Notes under the pieces: model-generated
The model's database searches: none
The model's input: only the letters and a program-made list of their open reading frames with translations
What the model was told of the DNA's origin: nothing
In this document: piece after piece, positions 12,595-22,669 of the stretch
Layout: each line of letters begins with the position of its first letter
Position numbering within the stretch: position 1 is the first letter of the stretch
Translations under genes and position numbers: made by a program
NCBI GenBank assembly: GCA_031835245.1
Contig: JAVKOQ010000232.1
Coordinates: 18,542-82,541 of the forward strand
DNA length: 64,000 nt
From: Balamuthia mandrillaris
Taxonomy: Eukaryota > Discosea > Longamoebia > Balamuthiidae
Direction of reading: 5' to 3'

Positions 12595-12751
12595 AACCGA
12601 AACAAACCAAAAAGATTGCTTATACTTTGATGGAATCATGCAACGACTGCTGAGAAATATTTGGAAGACATTCGAAAGGTGGAAAGCTGCAGAAAAAAAA
12701 CAACGGCAACAAACGTTGCGCTTAACATCCTCCACTTCACAGCTCTCCTGA
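10168..12751 (+). CDS. RGS-domain protein with DEP-like C-terminal region
   Basis: Probable regulator of heterotrimeric G-protein signalling. Exons 10168-11970, 12123-12522 and about 12615-12751 join to 779 residues. Residues 145-310 form an RGS domain: VLRKVLRHQELRDLFREHL, FCEENVDFWQQ and, after a charged insertion, PTFDAFTFDAARKSIFNLM. A low-complexity Lys/Glu/Asn linker follows. At about residues 500-600 the pattern TFELREWLRCHLELPNKEA ... ILQRLVQKRFI ... AYCFP fits a DEP fold; this is inference from pattern. RGS and DEP occur together in several GPCR-linked families, and two Frizzled-like receptors lie nearby, though adjacency does not prove partnership. The gene converges on tRNase Z with about 49 bp between the stop codons. 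Confidence 0.82.
12545..12592. repeat. (CT)n in RGS gene intron 2
   Basis: CT dinucleotide run that starts a few bases after the GTACGC splice donor, on the coding strand. Confidence 0.9.
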
Positions 12752-12800
12752 GCTGAACAAAAAAGCAAAAACTTTTGTGCGATTTCTTTTCTGCCTCTTT

Positions 12801-13109
12801 TCACCCAACAGGAGGAATATCAATCCACCACAAGTCATCAGCAACATAAACTTGAGTACCAGAAGATTCACACTCTTGCCGTGCCTCTGCATGTAGGTCC
12901 TCGATTGTGGCAATCTTCACGTCATTCCATGGTTGAAAGTATCTGCTGCTAAAGTGGGTCAGCACCAAACGCTTGGCTGACACTTGTTGAGCGAAACGAC
13001 CTGCCATTCGACTGGTTGAATGTCCTGTTGCTAATGCCTTCTCTTCCATCCTGTAGTACTAACAGTCAGTGGTGCAGCCATAATATGAAAAAGAGTTGAG
13101 AGGAGAGAG

Positions 13110-13147
<38 letters not shown>

Positions 13148-14335
13148 AGAGAAACGACGAAGGAAAAACGATAAAAGAGAAAGCAAAAGAGAAAGAGAAA
13201 CGACGAAAGAGAAAGAGAATGAGAGATGTACGAAGCGTCGTAGGTGCATTCATGCACTAACAGGTCACAACCAGTGGCAGCCTCCACAATGCTCTCCGAG
13301 TTTTTTGTGTCTCCTAACAACACTAAATGCCTTCCTGGTTTTGGTTCTCTATCTTTCTACATTTAACCATATTTATATTAGGTATAAATCGAAAATAATA
13401 GTACGAGATATGAAACGAAGGAGAGCCATAGGTACCATACAGTCTTTGCGAGTTACAGTTCGTCCGTCCTCTAATACGACATCTTTGCCAGCTGCCAACT
13501 GACCCAGAAGCTTTCCCTTCGGTACTCCCAATGCCATTGCTTTGGACGCATCGAAGATTTGGCCCGTGGAGCCTCCTTCTCCTGAAGAAGGCCGAGCGTC
13601 CTTCTCTTTGAACACATAGCCAAAGCATGGCACCCTATGTTCCAACGGATAAGCAGACACCAACCATCCATCCATTTCCCCTAAGTCATACTCTTAAAGA
13701 AAGAATAAAAAAAAAGAAAGACATAAGAAAGCAGAAGACGAAGAAGAAGAAGAACAAGATGAAGGAGACGAAGAAGAACAAGAAGTAGAGCAAGAACGAA
13801 ACAAGAAGGTAAGAGTAAACGTGCAAACCTGTTTCAGGTTCAAGTTCGGTGATACGAAGAGGAAATCCAATAAACGCGTCTGAATGTTTATACACGGTGT
13901 CCAACATCTCTTTTATACCTTTCGGCGCATATAACTCGACCGGCTTCTTCGTTTCTCTTCCTCCATCTTCCTCCTCTTCTTCGGCTTCATTTTCTTCCTC
14001 TTTGTTGAGCAGTGTTGGCCGTTTGGAGCCTTTCATGGCCAACATGGCCAACAGGCCAAAGATGCCATAGCAGTGGTCCCCATGCAGGTGTGTGATGAAG
14101 ATGCGGTCGATCCGTTCGAAGGGGAGGCCTTGCTTCAGGAATCGCATTTGTGTGCCCTCTCCTTTTGTTGTTTTGCGTTGTCGTTGAGAAAACGAATGGA
14201 GTGCAGAGAAGAGAGGATATAAACCAGGACGACAAAGAGAAGAGAGAACAATGCGCTTTGGCAGGAAGAATACATGGAGCACCCCACTGAAGAGGAGCGA
14301 AGAGAGTGACGAAGAAGAGAGGAGAACACAACGAC

Positions 14336-14366
<31 letters not shown>

Positions 14367-14669
14367 CAGACGAAAAAGATGGAAAAGCGAACCACAGTCG
14401 ACAACCCAAAGGCGACTATTTTCCAAGCGGATGACATTGCAAGTCACGTTACGTGAGATGGTTGGCGTGGCGGAACTCGTGCCCAGAAAATGAACCTGCA
14501 CATCTGAAGAGATGCATCGGCACTTAGTATCAAAAAAAAAACACACAAGCGGGGTATCCGCTTGGCTGGGGGTGTCTTTACCTCTCGCTCGTTTATGCTT
14601 CCAGGCGGCACGCTTTATGCCTCCCTTGGCCTCCTCTTTCTTTTCCATCCGATGGAGACGAACATTCAT
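12801..14669 (-). CDS. tRNase Z, short (ELAC1) form
   Basis: Endonuclease that removes the 3' trailer from precursor tRNAs. Exons 14669-14393, 14161-13829, 13692-13436, 13356-13232 and 13050-12801 join in frame to 413 residues, close to the short tRNase Z size plus a basic N-terminal extension of about 50 residues. The metallo-beta-lactamase fold is clear: HFLGTSSATPT at the first strand, the metal motif HLHGDH, LLGDT with the metal Asp, ATGHSTSRMAG and LTHFSSRYF with the distal His residues. A Glu-rich insert interrupts the region after HLHGDH. Two introns carry GA tracts. The stop lies about 49 bp from the stop of the convergent RGS gene. Confidence 0.93.
13107..13142. repeat. (GA)n in tRNase Z intron 4
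   Basis: GA run on the plus strand, CT on the coding strand. It is followed by degenerate GAAAGAGAAACGACG repeats. Confidence 0.85.
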
Positions 14670-15023
14670 GTCGTCACGATATTTTCTTTTTTAAATGATC
14701 GATCAACAGCCTAAAGATCATCTAATAAAGTGAATTTCTGATTTTCCCTGAATTTTCAGATTGCACCTTTTTAGGCCCACCTTAATGATTTTAAGGGGGG
14801 CTGCTTCACGACAACCTTAAACGAAAAAACAGACAGAAAAACCAGACAAAGAAAGACAAGCACGACAAGCCACCGCGCTGTGCTCGGCTAAACCCCCTCT
14901 TCTACCAGCTCTATAGGACACACGTTTTCAGAGGGACCTTCTCTTCTGTCTGTATCTCTCTCGTTCTTGTTCACGGAGTTGGTAGAGCGAAGCAACAAAC
15001 AAACAAACCACGAACACCACCAC
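14670..15023. promoter_or_regulatory. Divergent intergenic region, tRNase Z / WxxF protein
   Basis: Upstream of two divergent genes and therefore likely to hold both promoters. AT-rich near 14690-14780. An in-frame ATG at 14967 could extend the right-hand gene by 19 residues. Nothing else was recognised. Confidence 0.4.
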
Positions 15024-16550
15024 ATGAAGCTCTTTTCGAGGGGGACCAGCGGAGGAGGCAAGAAGAAGCTGATAGACAGCGAGGAAGGGCTGCGCCACGC
15101 TTCCAAGAGCAACGAGGATGAGGTGGATGGCTTTGGAGAGGACCCTTGGGCCCAGGTAGAGCGAAACAAGAAAGAGCGCGGTTTGTCCCAACAACCTCAA
15201 GTGCACAGTCGGAATCCCTTTGAGGAAGAGGAGGACGAGGAGGGAGAGGGCGGCGCTGGTTTTGACTTTCTGGCAAAGGGTCGAGGACGTTCCTCCAGAA
15301 GCAACAGCTTTGGGTCGGGCAAGACCAAGACTTCCTCCTATCTGGCCAAAGAGCAGACCCTCCAACCTTTGTATTTTTCATCAGACGAAGATAAAGCAAG
15401 CAGCGATGACGAGAAGAGAAGAGCAAACAGTCCATGGAGCAACACCAATCACAACTTCAACACCAAAGAAAGAAAAGCGTACGAAGAAGACAGAGGAGGT
15501 GACGAAGAAGGAGAAAGTTGGACAACGACAACAATGACAACGTCAACATCTAATAACACCAAGAGGCTAAAACAAAAGTCGCCAAGGAAAAGCCCTCGCG
15601 CTCTGGGAATCTTCCCCGTACGCACCAAAAGCAAAGGCAGTAAGCTTCTCGATGACCACGATGATGACGATGATGGTGATGATCATCCACAAGAAGCAAA
15701 CAGAGCAGCTACTTACCAGCTTGGTGTGGTCGGTAACCGTAACGTTGTGGAGGGAGAGGAGGACGGAGAGGGAGAGGATGCTTGGGCAGGATTTGGGAAG
15801 AGGAACAGCACCAAGGAAAAAAAACTACAGAAGAAGCAGCAGAAGAAGGAGAAGAAGCAGCAGAAGGAGGCCGCGAGGTCTCGTCGCGGCAGTGAGAAGA
15901 GCTATGGTGGCAGCGACGTTGACGAGAGGATCAATGACTTCAATGAGGGAGAGGAAGAGAAGGATGAGTGGGACTCGTTTACTGCTTCTGGTGATCATCG
16001 ATCGTTCAACAAGAACACCTTCGAAGAGACGTTCACACCTGCCTTTGAGGAGCGTGAGGCGGAAAGACGGAACGAAACAGCTCGAGGGAGGGTGGAAGGA
16101 GACTCAGAAGATGAAGAAGAGGCACAGCGCCGGATGTGGGGCCAAAAGCACAAGAAAGCAGGCGTAGAGCTGCAACAGCGTTATACGGAGAGCAGCGACA
16201 GCGAGTCTGGAGAGGAGAATATTGGATGGAAGGGCGTGGCTGACCGAAGCGGCAAGATCAAGTTGGGAGACGGAAGTTCCACCACAGCTCCCCCTGTTAT
16301 GACAAAGAAGAAAAGCAAGCTCAGTCTTTTCAAGAGGAGCAACTCTCAATCTTCTATGAAGGGCAAGGGAGTTACCTCTCCGCGATTCTACGATGATGAG
16401 CTGAGCCAGACAGAGGAAGCGGCAGAGCACGGCGAAAGAGACATATTCTTTGAGGAGGAGGAGTCTGCTCTCCCCACCGGCAAGCCTAAGAGAGGCTTTC
16501 CTTCCATCTCGAGGAGAAAATCTTCCATAAAACTGAAAGGAGACTTTTAA
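15024..16550 (+). CDS. Acidic low-complexity protein with repeated D/E-x-W motifs
   Basis: Unrecognised intron-less protein of about 508 residues, strongly charged (Glu, Asp, Lys, Arg, Ser), with no membrane segment or known catalytic motif. Tryptophans are rare and sit in acidic contexts: GEDPWAQV, GEDAWAGFG, KDEWDSF, RRMWGQK, NIGWKG. WAGF and WDSF fit the WxxF motif that binds the ear domain of the AP-2 alpha adaptin, so an endocytic adaptor role is possible but is only inference. KRSNSQSS and RRKSS near the C-terminus are basophilic-kinase-like sites. The chosen start (MKLFSRGTSGGGKK) could be replaced by an in-frame ATG at 14967. Confidence 0.6.
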   Translation: MKLFSRGTSGGGKKKLIDSEEGLRHASKSNEDEVDGFGEDPWAQVERNKKERGLSQQPQVHSRNPFEEEEDEEGEGGAGFDFLAKGRGRSSRSNSFGSGKTKTSSYLAKEQTLQPLYFSSDEDKASSDDEKRRANSPWSNTNHNFNTKERKAYEEDRGGDEEGESWTTTTMTTSTSNNTKRLKQKSPRKSPRALGIFPVRTKSKGSKLLDDHDDDDDGDDHPQEANRAATYQLGVVGNRNVVEGEEDGEGEDAWAGFGKRNSTKEKKLQKKQQKKEKKQQKEAARSRRGSEKSYGGSDVDERINDFNEGEEEKDEWDSFTASGDHRSFNKNTFEETFTPAFEEREAERRNETARGRVEGDSEDEEEAQRRMWGQKHKKAGVELQQRYTESSDSESGEENIGWKGVADRSGKIKLGDGSSTTAPPVMTKKKSKLSLFKRSNSQSSMKGKGVTSPRFYDDELSQTEEAAEHGERDIFFEEEESALPTGKPKRGFPSISRRKSSIKLKGDF

Positions 16551-16619
16551 AACAATAGGACGGCGATGGATAATGTACTTACATAAAAGCTTTTTGCTGT
16601 GAATAATATATATTTTGGT

Positions 16620-17298
16620 TTAGTCTTTGCCTTGCACAACTTTAACTTGTTCCTCCAACGAAGCAGATGGCAACGGTTCTAAGCTGAACGAAGTCTCCAG
16701 GAAAGGGTGACCTTGCACCACGGAGAGGGGGGCAGTAGCCACTGATTCTGGTGCAACCTTGATTGGCAATCGTGGCGACCCAGATGTCTCTTCCTTTTGT
16801 GAGTACTCTTCCTTCGTTCTGTCTTTTCCGTTGCTGAAACAAAGGAACTTTAGTGAGCGATATCCGCACAGCTGAACAACTGAAAGGAAGACAGATACTC
16901 TATGAAGCGCACTGTTTAGCCACAAGTACTTGTCAGACACCATCTTTCAGAATCCTAAGCGCAAAGCGAACAACGTCTCACCTAATTCTGAAGGGACTGA
17001 GGGACTGGCAGAACCTCTTCTGCGGGTTGGCGGTCGAAGAAAAATCTCTCTGTCAGGAACTCTGGGCTTTGGTTCCTCTTCCTTCTTTGTCGCGGCAGCA
17101 GGTTTCGGCTTCTTCGGCGTTGCTCGCGGTGTCTCAGAGGTCAGAGCGATAAAGTCCAGGGACTGTTCCACCGAGGTCGAAGCAGTGGGCATGCCCTGGT
17201 GTTGGGAATCGGCCAGCCTGGCTCGTTTTCTCCCTTCGAAAAAAGCCTTTTGCTTTCTCTCCCGCGCGTTCTGCTTTCGCTTTGCCACGTTTTGCCTG
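16620..17298 (-). CDS. Hypothetical low-complexity protein, structure uncertain
   Basis: Coding-like minus-strand segments that I cannot assign to a family. The upstream segment (about 17297-16979) encodes a Lys/Arg-rich stretch, RKQNARERKQKAFFEGRKR, followed by a Pro/Ser/Glu-rich stretch ending near PSVPSELG. A good acceptor precedes it. The downstream segment (about 16830-16620) encodes a Pro/Ser/Val-rich tail ending VKVVQGKD. The only good donor-acceptor pair between them is out of phase with the protein-like reading of the second part, so either the splice site or the frame is wrong. No convincing first exon was found; a candidate ATG lies near 17640. It is tail-to-tail with the gene ending at 16550. 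Confidence 0.35.
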
Positions 17299-17422
17299 CA
17301 ACTCCGTGGGGGGGAGGGACGAAACAAAAGGGGAAGAAAGAAAACAAAGTCAATGCGTGCTGAGCGTATACAACCCCAGACAGCACCCAACAAACCATGA
17401 ACCTCCCATCCAATGCCTGTTC

Positions 17423-17470
<48 letters not shown>

Positions 17471-17831
17471 GTCTCTCTCCTCCCACTACGTCGTTTTTGT
17501 TTTGTTTTTTCTTCCTTCTACTATTTTTTTTCTGTTTGGACAGTTTTCTTCCTCCTTATGCATGATTGTAAGAGCTCTTCTGCCCATAGTTGAACCACGC
17601 AGTTTGTCCATTGCTTCGGAAGCGAGACGGGAATGGACCGGTCGGTTCATTTTTTCCCCAAATTGCAAAGAAAAAAAAAAGGCAATAATTGGCGGGAAAC
17701 TCTATTTTTGTCGACATTGGAAACTTGGCGTAGGAGAGGAGACAGGACACGAGCCAGGATAGCGAGAGAAGGAAGAAAGAATAGAAAAAGAAAAAAGATC
17801 CGAGTGACACGACTGCGCGCGAGAGGGAGAG
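17299..17831. other. Region upstream of LRR-PIN gene with (CT)n tract
   Basis: Contains a (CT)n run at about 17431-17468 followed by a T-rich stretch. In every confidently assigned gene here CT runs lie on the transcript-sense strand, so this one may mark a 5' UTR intron of the plus-strand LRR-PIN gene rather than part of the minus-strand gene. It may also contain the missing first exon of the gene at 16620-17298. Confidence 0.35.
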
Positions 17832-20800
17832 ATGTCCAGTCAAGCCAAAGCCGACAAGAAGAAGAAGAGGATGAAGAAGGACAAGAACCAAGAGGAAGAA
17901 GAGCAGCTATTCGACATTCGCTCCTACCAACAGCTCAAGGCGAAGACGAAATCATCAGCGCAGCAGGAGCAGATGACGCCCAAGAGCCAAAAGAAGAAGA
18001 AGAAGAAGAAGACGGAGACCACCAACACCCCTAAGGCGAACAACAAAGGGCAGAAGGTGCCCGCCACTCCACCTTCTGCCAAGAGCGGCCAAAAGTCATC
18101 GCTGCGAGGCTCCGCCTCCGGTGCCAAGTCCAAAGCAAAAGCCTCTACCGCCACCACCACTCCCTCTCGCTCTCCTTTCTCGTCAAAGAACCCTTCCCCT
18201 TCCCCTTCTTCCTCTCAACACCAGAGGTCTTTCTTCTCTCCACAAGCCACTCCTCCTTCCAACAGCAACAAGAAAAAGCCCTTCTCCTCTTCCTTTCTTC
18301 ATCGTCGCCCCTCTGCAAATTTCTCTCCCTCATCGGCTGCTGCCTCTCCTTCTTTTTCTGCCACGCCCTCAAAGAAAAGAGGACAGCTCTTGTTCCAACG
18401 CGTCTCCAACAGGGGAAGGCCGTTCAGCAACAGTGGCTTTGGACAGAGCGTTCGCCTCTCGACCGCGGAGATGTCGAAGAGAACGAGAACGGTGGATGTG
18501 TGCTTGGGCGGCCGTGGCTTGGCGGATGCGGATGTGGAGGCCTTTGTGGGATGGTTGCAGAAGAGCATGCCCCTCATTTATGCTGCTTCCTTTGGTTCTT
18601 CTTCTTCTTGTTCTTCTTATTCTTCTTCTTCTCTATCGTCATCTACTGTGGAGGTAGCTGCTGTTACAACAGTGACGGAAGAAGAAAAGAAAAAGCAAGC
18701 TTATAACAGTGAGGAAGAAGAGAACAAGAAGCACGAGGCGAAGACTTTTGAGACGAAAGGAGACAGCACTTCAGAGGAAGATTTGGAGGACGCAGTTGAC
18801 GAAGAGGAAGAGGAAGAGGACGAGAAGGAAATCGATGTAGAATCATCTGATGGCGAAGCTGAAAGTGAACGAACAGAAGAAGATATAGAAACGGAGGATG
18901 AAGGAACAGCCAGTCGAGATGAAAGCGGCACACAGGAAGAAGATACAGAAGATGCAGCAGCGAACGAAGAGGAAGAAAAAGAAATCGCGAATGATGAATC
19001 GGAGGAAGTTGCTCGAGAAGCAAAGGAGACAGAACCAAACGAAGAACCAAGGGAAAAAGAGGTACTGCATCAACCACAGACGCAGCAAAAAAACACCACT
19101 TCAAAAAATAGAATACTCCTCTTCAATCTCCACTTTCAGGAAAACCGACTGGAAGACAATGCCGTCAAACTTCTTTGCGAGTACTTTCTCTCCCAGCACA
19201 AAGAAGGCGTCGCTACCGTTCGTCGCTTCTACTTTTATCGCAACAGAATAAGGGACGATGGCGCCAAGGCCATCGCGGCTTACGTTCGACAAGTGGCAGG
19301 AGAATTGTCTGAACTGCATTTAAGCCACAACCGAATCACTTTTGAAGGCATTCGCGAGTTATTGGTGGCAGTGAAGCAAAGCGGAGAGGATCAGAAGAAA
19401 CCCCAAAAGAGTCCGTTGTGGATGCGAGTCGAGTATAACTATATAGCAGTGAAAAAGTTGGAGGAGTTTCTGAGGAAAGAAAACATTTCGTTCTGCGCAG
19501 CTAAACAACGAAGTACGTGCGCTCTCTCTCTCTCTCTCTCTCTCTTGCGTCCATCTTTCTTTCTACTGTTTTTGTGTTTGTCGTTAAAATGTTCTTTATA
19601 TTTTTAGAGTTTTGCAGTACAGGAAGATGCTTAGAGAAAAAGGTTCCGCAAGTGCATCTCTACGTGTATGACTTGCAGTATTTACCTGCGGAGGAATCGT
19701 CCCGCTTAGTGGATGCTAAACGCGCTGTCTCCATTGCCAGAGAAAAGCAAAGAATGAAAAAAGAACAACAAGTCAAGCTTCCTGAAAGGCAACAAGCACA
19801 AGTGGAAGGAGGAGCAGAATCACAAACAGAAGATGAACCAAGTGGTGGATTTGCTTTGTTGAACGAGTTTCCGACGTATCTCTTTCTTGATACAAACGCG
19901 GTTATACATATGATGATGCCACAAGAATGGAATCGACTCATCAACAGCAATAGACCAATTATGAATGAGACTGCAGATGGCGAGATAGAAGAGGTTGATG
20001 ATGGTGGAAGGGGTGAGGATGAAGGATTCTTCTTCAAGAATTTGGTCAAGAAAGCTCAGAGACGTGAATTTGGCGAGTGCTTCGAGAATCCGGCCGATAG
20101 AGTCACCCTTATCATCACTGACACGGTCATGAGCGAACTGGATCATATTAAAACTACTAAACCTCATCTCAGTCGCTGCATTCGGCAGCTGCAATCGGAA
20201 ACTGGCTATCTTGCGCAAAGCGTTCATCTTGGTTTGCTTGCTTTCAAATCTCGTTGCGCACCTTTGATTGTCTTGCTCATTTAAGCAAAAAAAAAAAAAA
20301 TGAAACTAGGTTTTGTGGAGATGTTAGGAGCGCATCAAGGAGAACATCTGGTCTCATTTGGAGACAGACAAATCGTGGAGCAAGAAGAGGACGACAAACT
20401 CTCCAGCAAGGGCGGTCATAGCAGCCGCAACGATCGCCGCATCATCGATGTAGCTCTCTTGTGGAACACAGAGATCGGAGTGACGGGAAATGTGGTTTTG
20501 ATAACGGGAGATAAAGGAGCAGCAGAGACAGCCAAAAGACACAATCTTCCAGCAGCTTCTTGGCGTGACCTAAACGAGAACCTTTTGAAGAAGGAAAAAG
20601 AGAACGAAAGTACAGAGGAGAAAAAGTTGTGGACGGCAACACGTATAAAGAGATGCATCCCTAGAGCGCTCTATTATGGAGGAAAGATGATGGCAGAAGC
20701 GCCGGTCAGATCCTCAAAGAGCATATTCCAGGAGTTGAGCTGCGCTGTGACATTGACCGATCGATTGGCGGAGGCACTTCGTTTTGTTCTTGCTGAAAAC

Positions 20801-21574
20801 CAAGAGATGAAACGGAGATCGGAAAAAGAAGTTGGAGGTGACGAATACGAAGGCAAGGAAGAGATGTTATTTGAGGAACTGATAAGAGACGCGGTAGAGA
20901 GCAAAGTGAGATGGGAACAACTGATTCAGCAACAAAGAGTTGGACCCTACCTGTTGACGCAATCGTCTTCGGCTTCTTCACTCTCCTCCCAAACAACAGC
21001 ATCATCAACAAAAGAAGAGAAGCAGCAACAAGCCACCGTAGGTGCTATCATGCAAGAGGATGTTGCTACCACGGTCACTACTGCGACAGTACAAGAGACT
21101 CTGAAAGGAAACGAAGGAGCAGAAGGAAACGAAGACAGACAACCGGAACAGGCAACACAAGAGGAAGAAAAGAATGAGCAACGAGGAAACCAAGAAATAG
21201 AAGATGGAAAAGAACAAGAAAGCAAGAAAGAAAGGAAAGACGAACGACACGGTGAACAAGAGGAAGACGAAAACGAGGGAGAGGATGGAAAGGAAGATAG
21301 AAAAGAAGAAAGACACGGGGAAGAAGGAACAATGGAAGAAGAAATCCAGAAAGAAGTGAGGCAAGAACAAACTGAAGGCACAACGGCAACAAAAGAACAA
21401 ACTGAATGTCCAGAAGCGATCAAATCTGTACCTCTATTTGAAGCTGTGGAACCCAAAGAACACACATCCGTTCAAGAGCAAGAGAGCAAAGAGCCTCCTT
21501 CTTCACTTCAAGTACCAAACGATGAGCTTCCCTCGTCCCCTTCTTCTACTTCTTCTCATTCATCAGAGGACTGA
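17832..21574 (+). CDS. Leucine-rich-repeat protein fused to a PIN nuclease domain
   Basis: Three exons (17832-19512, 19608-20231, 20310-21574) join in frame to 1189 residues. The first ~200 residues are a Lys/Ser/Pro-rich low-complexity tail, then an LRR-like start (VDVCLGGRGLADADVEAFV), an acidic spacer and further ribonuclease-inhibitor-type LRRs (LHFQENRLEDNAVKLL, FYFYRNRIRDDGAKAI, LHLSHNRITFEGIREL). The second half is a PIN domain: YLFLDTNAVIHMM, ITDTVMSELDHIK and, after the second intron, LITGDKGAAETAKRHN, placing three or four acidic residues as in active PIN RNases such as SMG6 or Swt1. The C-terminal 350 residues are Gln/Glu-rich. An RNA-processing or RNA-decay role is inferred. The 3' coding end overlaps the convergent kinase gene by 19 bp. 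Confidence 0.75.
19517..19546. repeat. (CT)n in LRR-PIN intron 1
   Basis: Short CT run immediately after the GTACGT donor, on the coding strand. Confidence 0.75.
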
Positions 21575-22432
21575 AACGTGGACAAATAGTTCTTGACTTG
21601 TTCAAATATTTCTCTCTCACTCACATCATCCGCATCAAATGTCCGAACGTATTCTTCTTCCTTCTCCTCTTCCTTCTCTTCTTCATCCTCTCTCATCAAC
21701 ACGTGTCGATTATTCGCTTCGTATTCAGGCCAAAGCACCTCCTCAAAGTACTCCCCGAACGTCTCCTCCTCATCGGGAACTTCCTGCCATGCCTCTTCCC
21801 TCCGTTGGAGCCTTCGTTGGAAGCTCGTCTCGGGGCGGATGCGCAGGAACAGTTTGATGTCGAACAGGTCTCTCGTTTCTTTGCTGTGGTACAGCAACAA
21901 GCCTTCCACAAACAAAAACCTGTGTTAATGATTGTTGGGGAAGAAGAAGTGGTATCAGCTCAAAGAAAGACGGAGAGAGAGAGAGAGAGAGAGAGAGTTT
22001 TCTCTTACTTTGGATGAGACGAAAGCAGCCCAAGAGACTCGCTGCGGGCGCGAACGGCAGAGATGAAACGAGGCCAGTCGATGCTGCGAGGGCTGTCAAA
22101 GTTATAGACGAGACGGCCGGAGGTGGTTCTTTGTTGAGGGATGTCTTGGTAGTCCTTGTAGAAGGAGTCGAGGCTGAGCCACGTCGTCGTCCAACCTTCC
22201 CTACGAAACTTTTCTTGTTGTTGTTGTTGTTGAGCTTTTGCTTCTTCTTCTTCGTGGAAGAACGCTTTGGCTAAAGATTTGGACAGCGTAGCTGTTATGA
22301 CGAAAACGGTTAAATTTTTTTGTTTTGAAAGATGAGAAAAGAGAAGCTAGAACTTTTTCCAGAGGAAGAAGCGCCAGCGATGCCAACCACCCACAGTGAC
22401 TTGCTTTTCGTTCCTGTTCCTTCCCTCCTCAT
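21556..22432 (-). CDS. Nicotinamide riboside kinase-like P-loop kinase
   Basis: Small kinase of the nicotinamide riboside kinase / uridine kinase fold, which would phosphorylate nicotinamide riboside to NMN in NAD salvage. Exons 22432-22354, 22291-22009 and 21919-21556 join to 241 residues. Splicing of exon 1 to exon 2 completes the Walker A loop, GIAGASSSGKTTLSK; neither exon alone contains it. TTTWLSLDSFYKDYQDIP and YNFDSPRSIDWPRFI match the substrate-binding Asp region and the NFDxPxAxD signature, and FLFVEGLLLYHSKE matches the lid-proximal strand. A Glu-rich insert lies before the C-terminus. The stop lies inside the last codons of the convergent LRR-PIN gene. Confidence 0.85.
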
Positions 22433-22669
22433 CTTCTTTCAAAAATCTCAAAAAAATTGTCAACAATCGGATTCGAACGGTACGTCGCCGCTGCGCTAAG
22501 AGAAATCTTTGAAATTTCCTAGAAACCCGCCAATCTTTTTCCCGCCAAAACCAACCCAACCGCACTTTCCCCCTTTCGCCAGCGGTTGACGCGTGGCAAA
22601 CCCGCCAAAAAGAAAAAAAAGGGGGAAAGTGACTACGTGAAAAGAGAAGAGAGTAAAAAGCAAGAGAGA
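22433..22669. promoter_or_regulatory. Divergent region, NR kinase / MSC protein
   Basis: A 237-bp gap between divergent start codons. On the minus strand, 22470-22500 carries box-A-like and box-B-like pol III sequences, but far too close together for a tRNA. Confidence 0.35.

Noticed and set aside
22470-22500. tRNA or SINE-like box A (TTAGCGCAGCGGC) and box B (GTTCGAATCC) on the minus strand
   Set aside because: The two boxes are only about ten bases apart and no anticodon arm or acceptor stem can form; it lies in a promoter region and is most likely chance.
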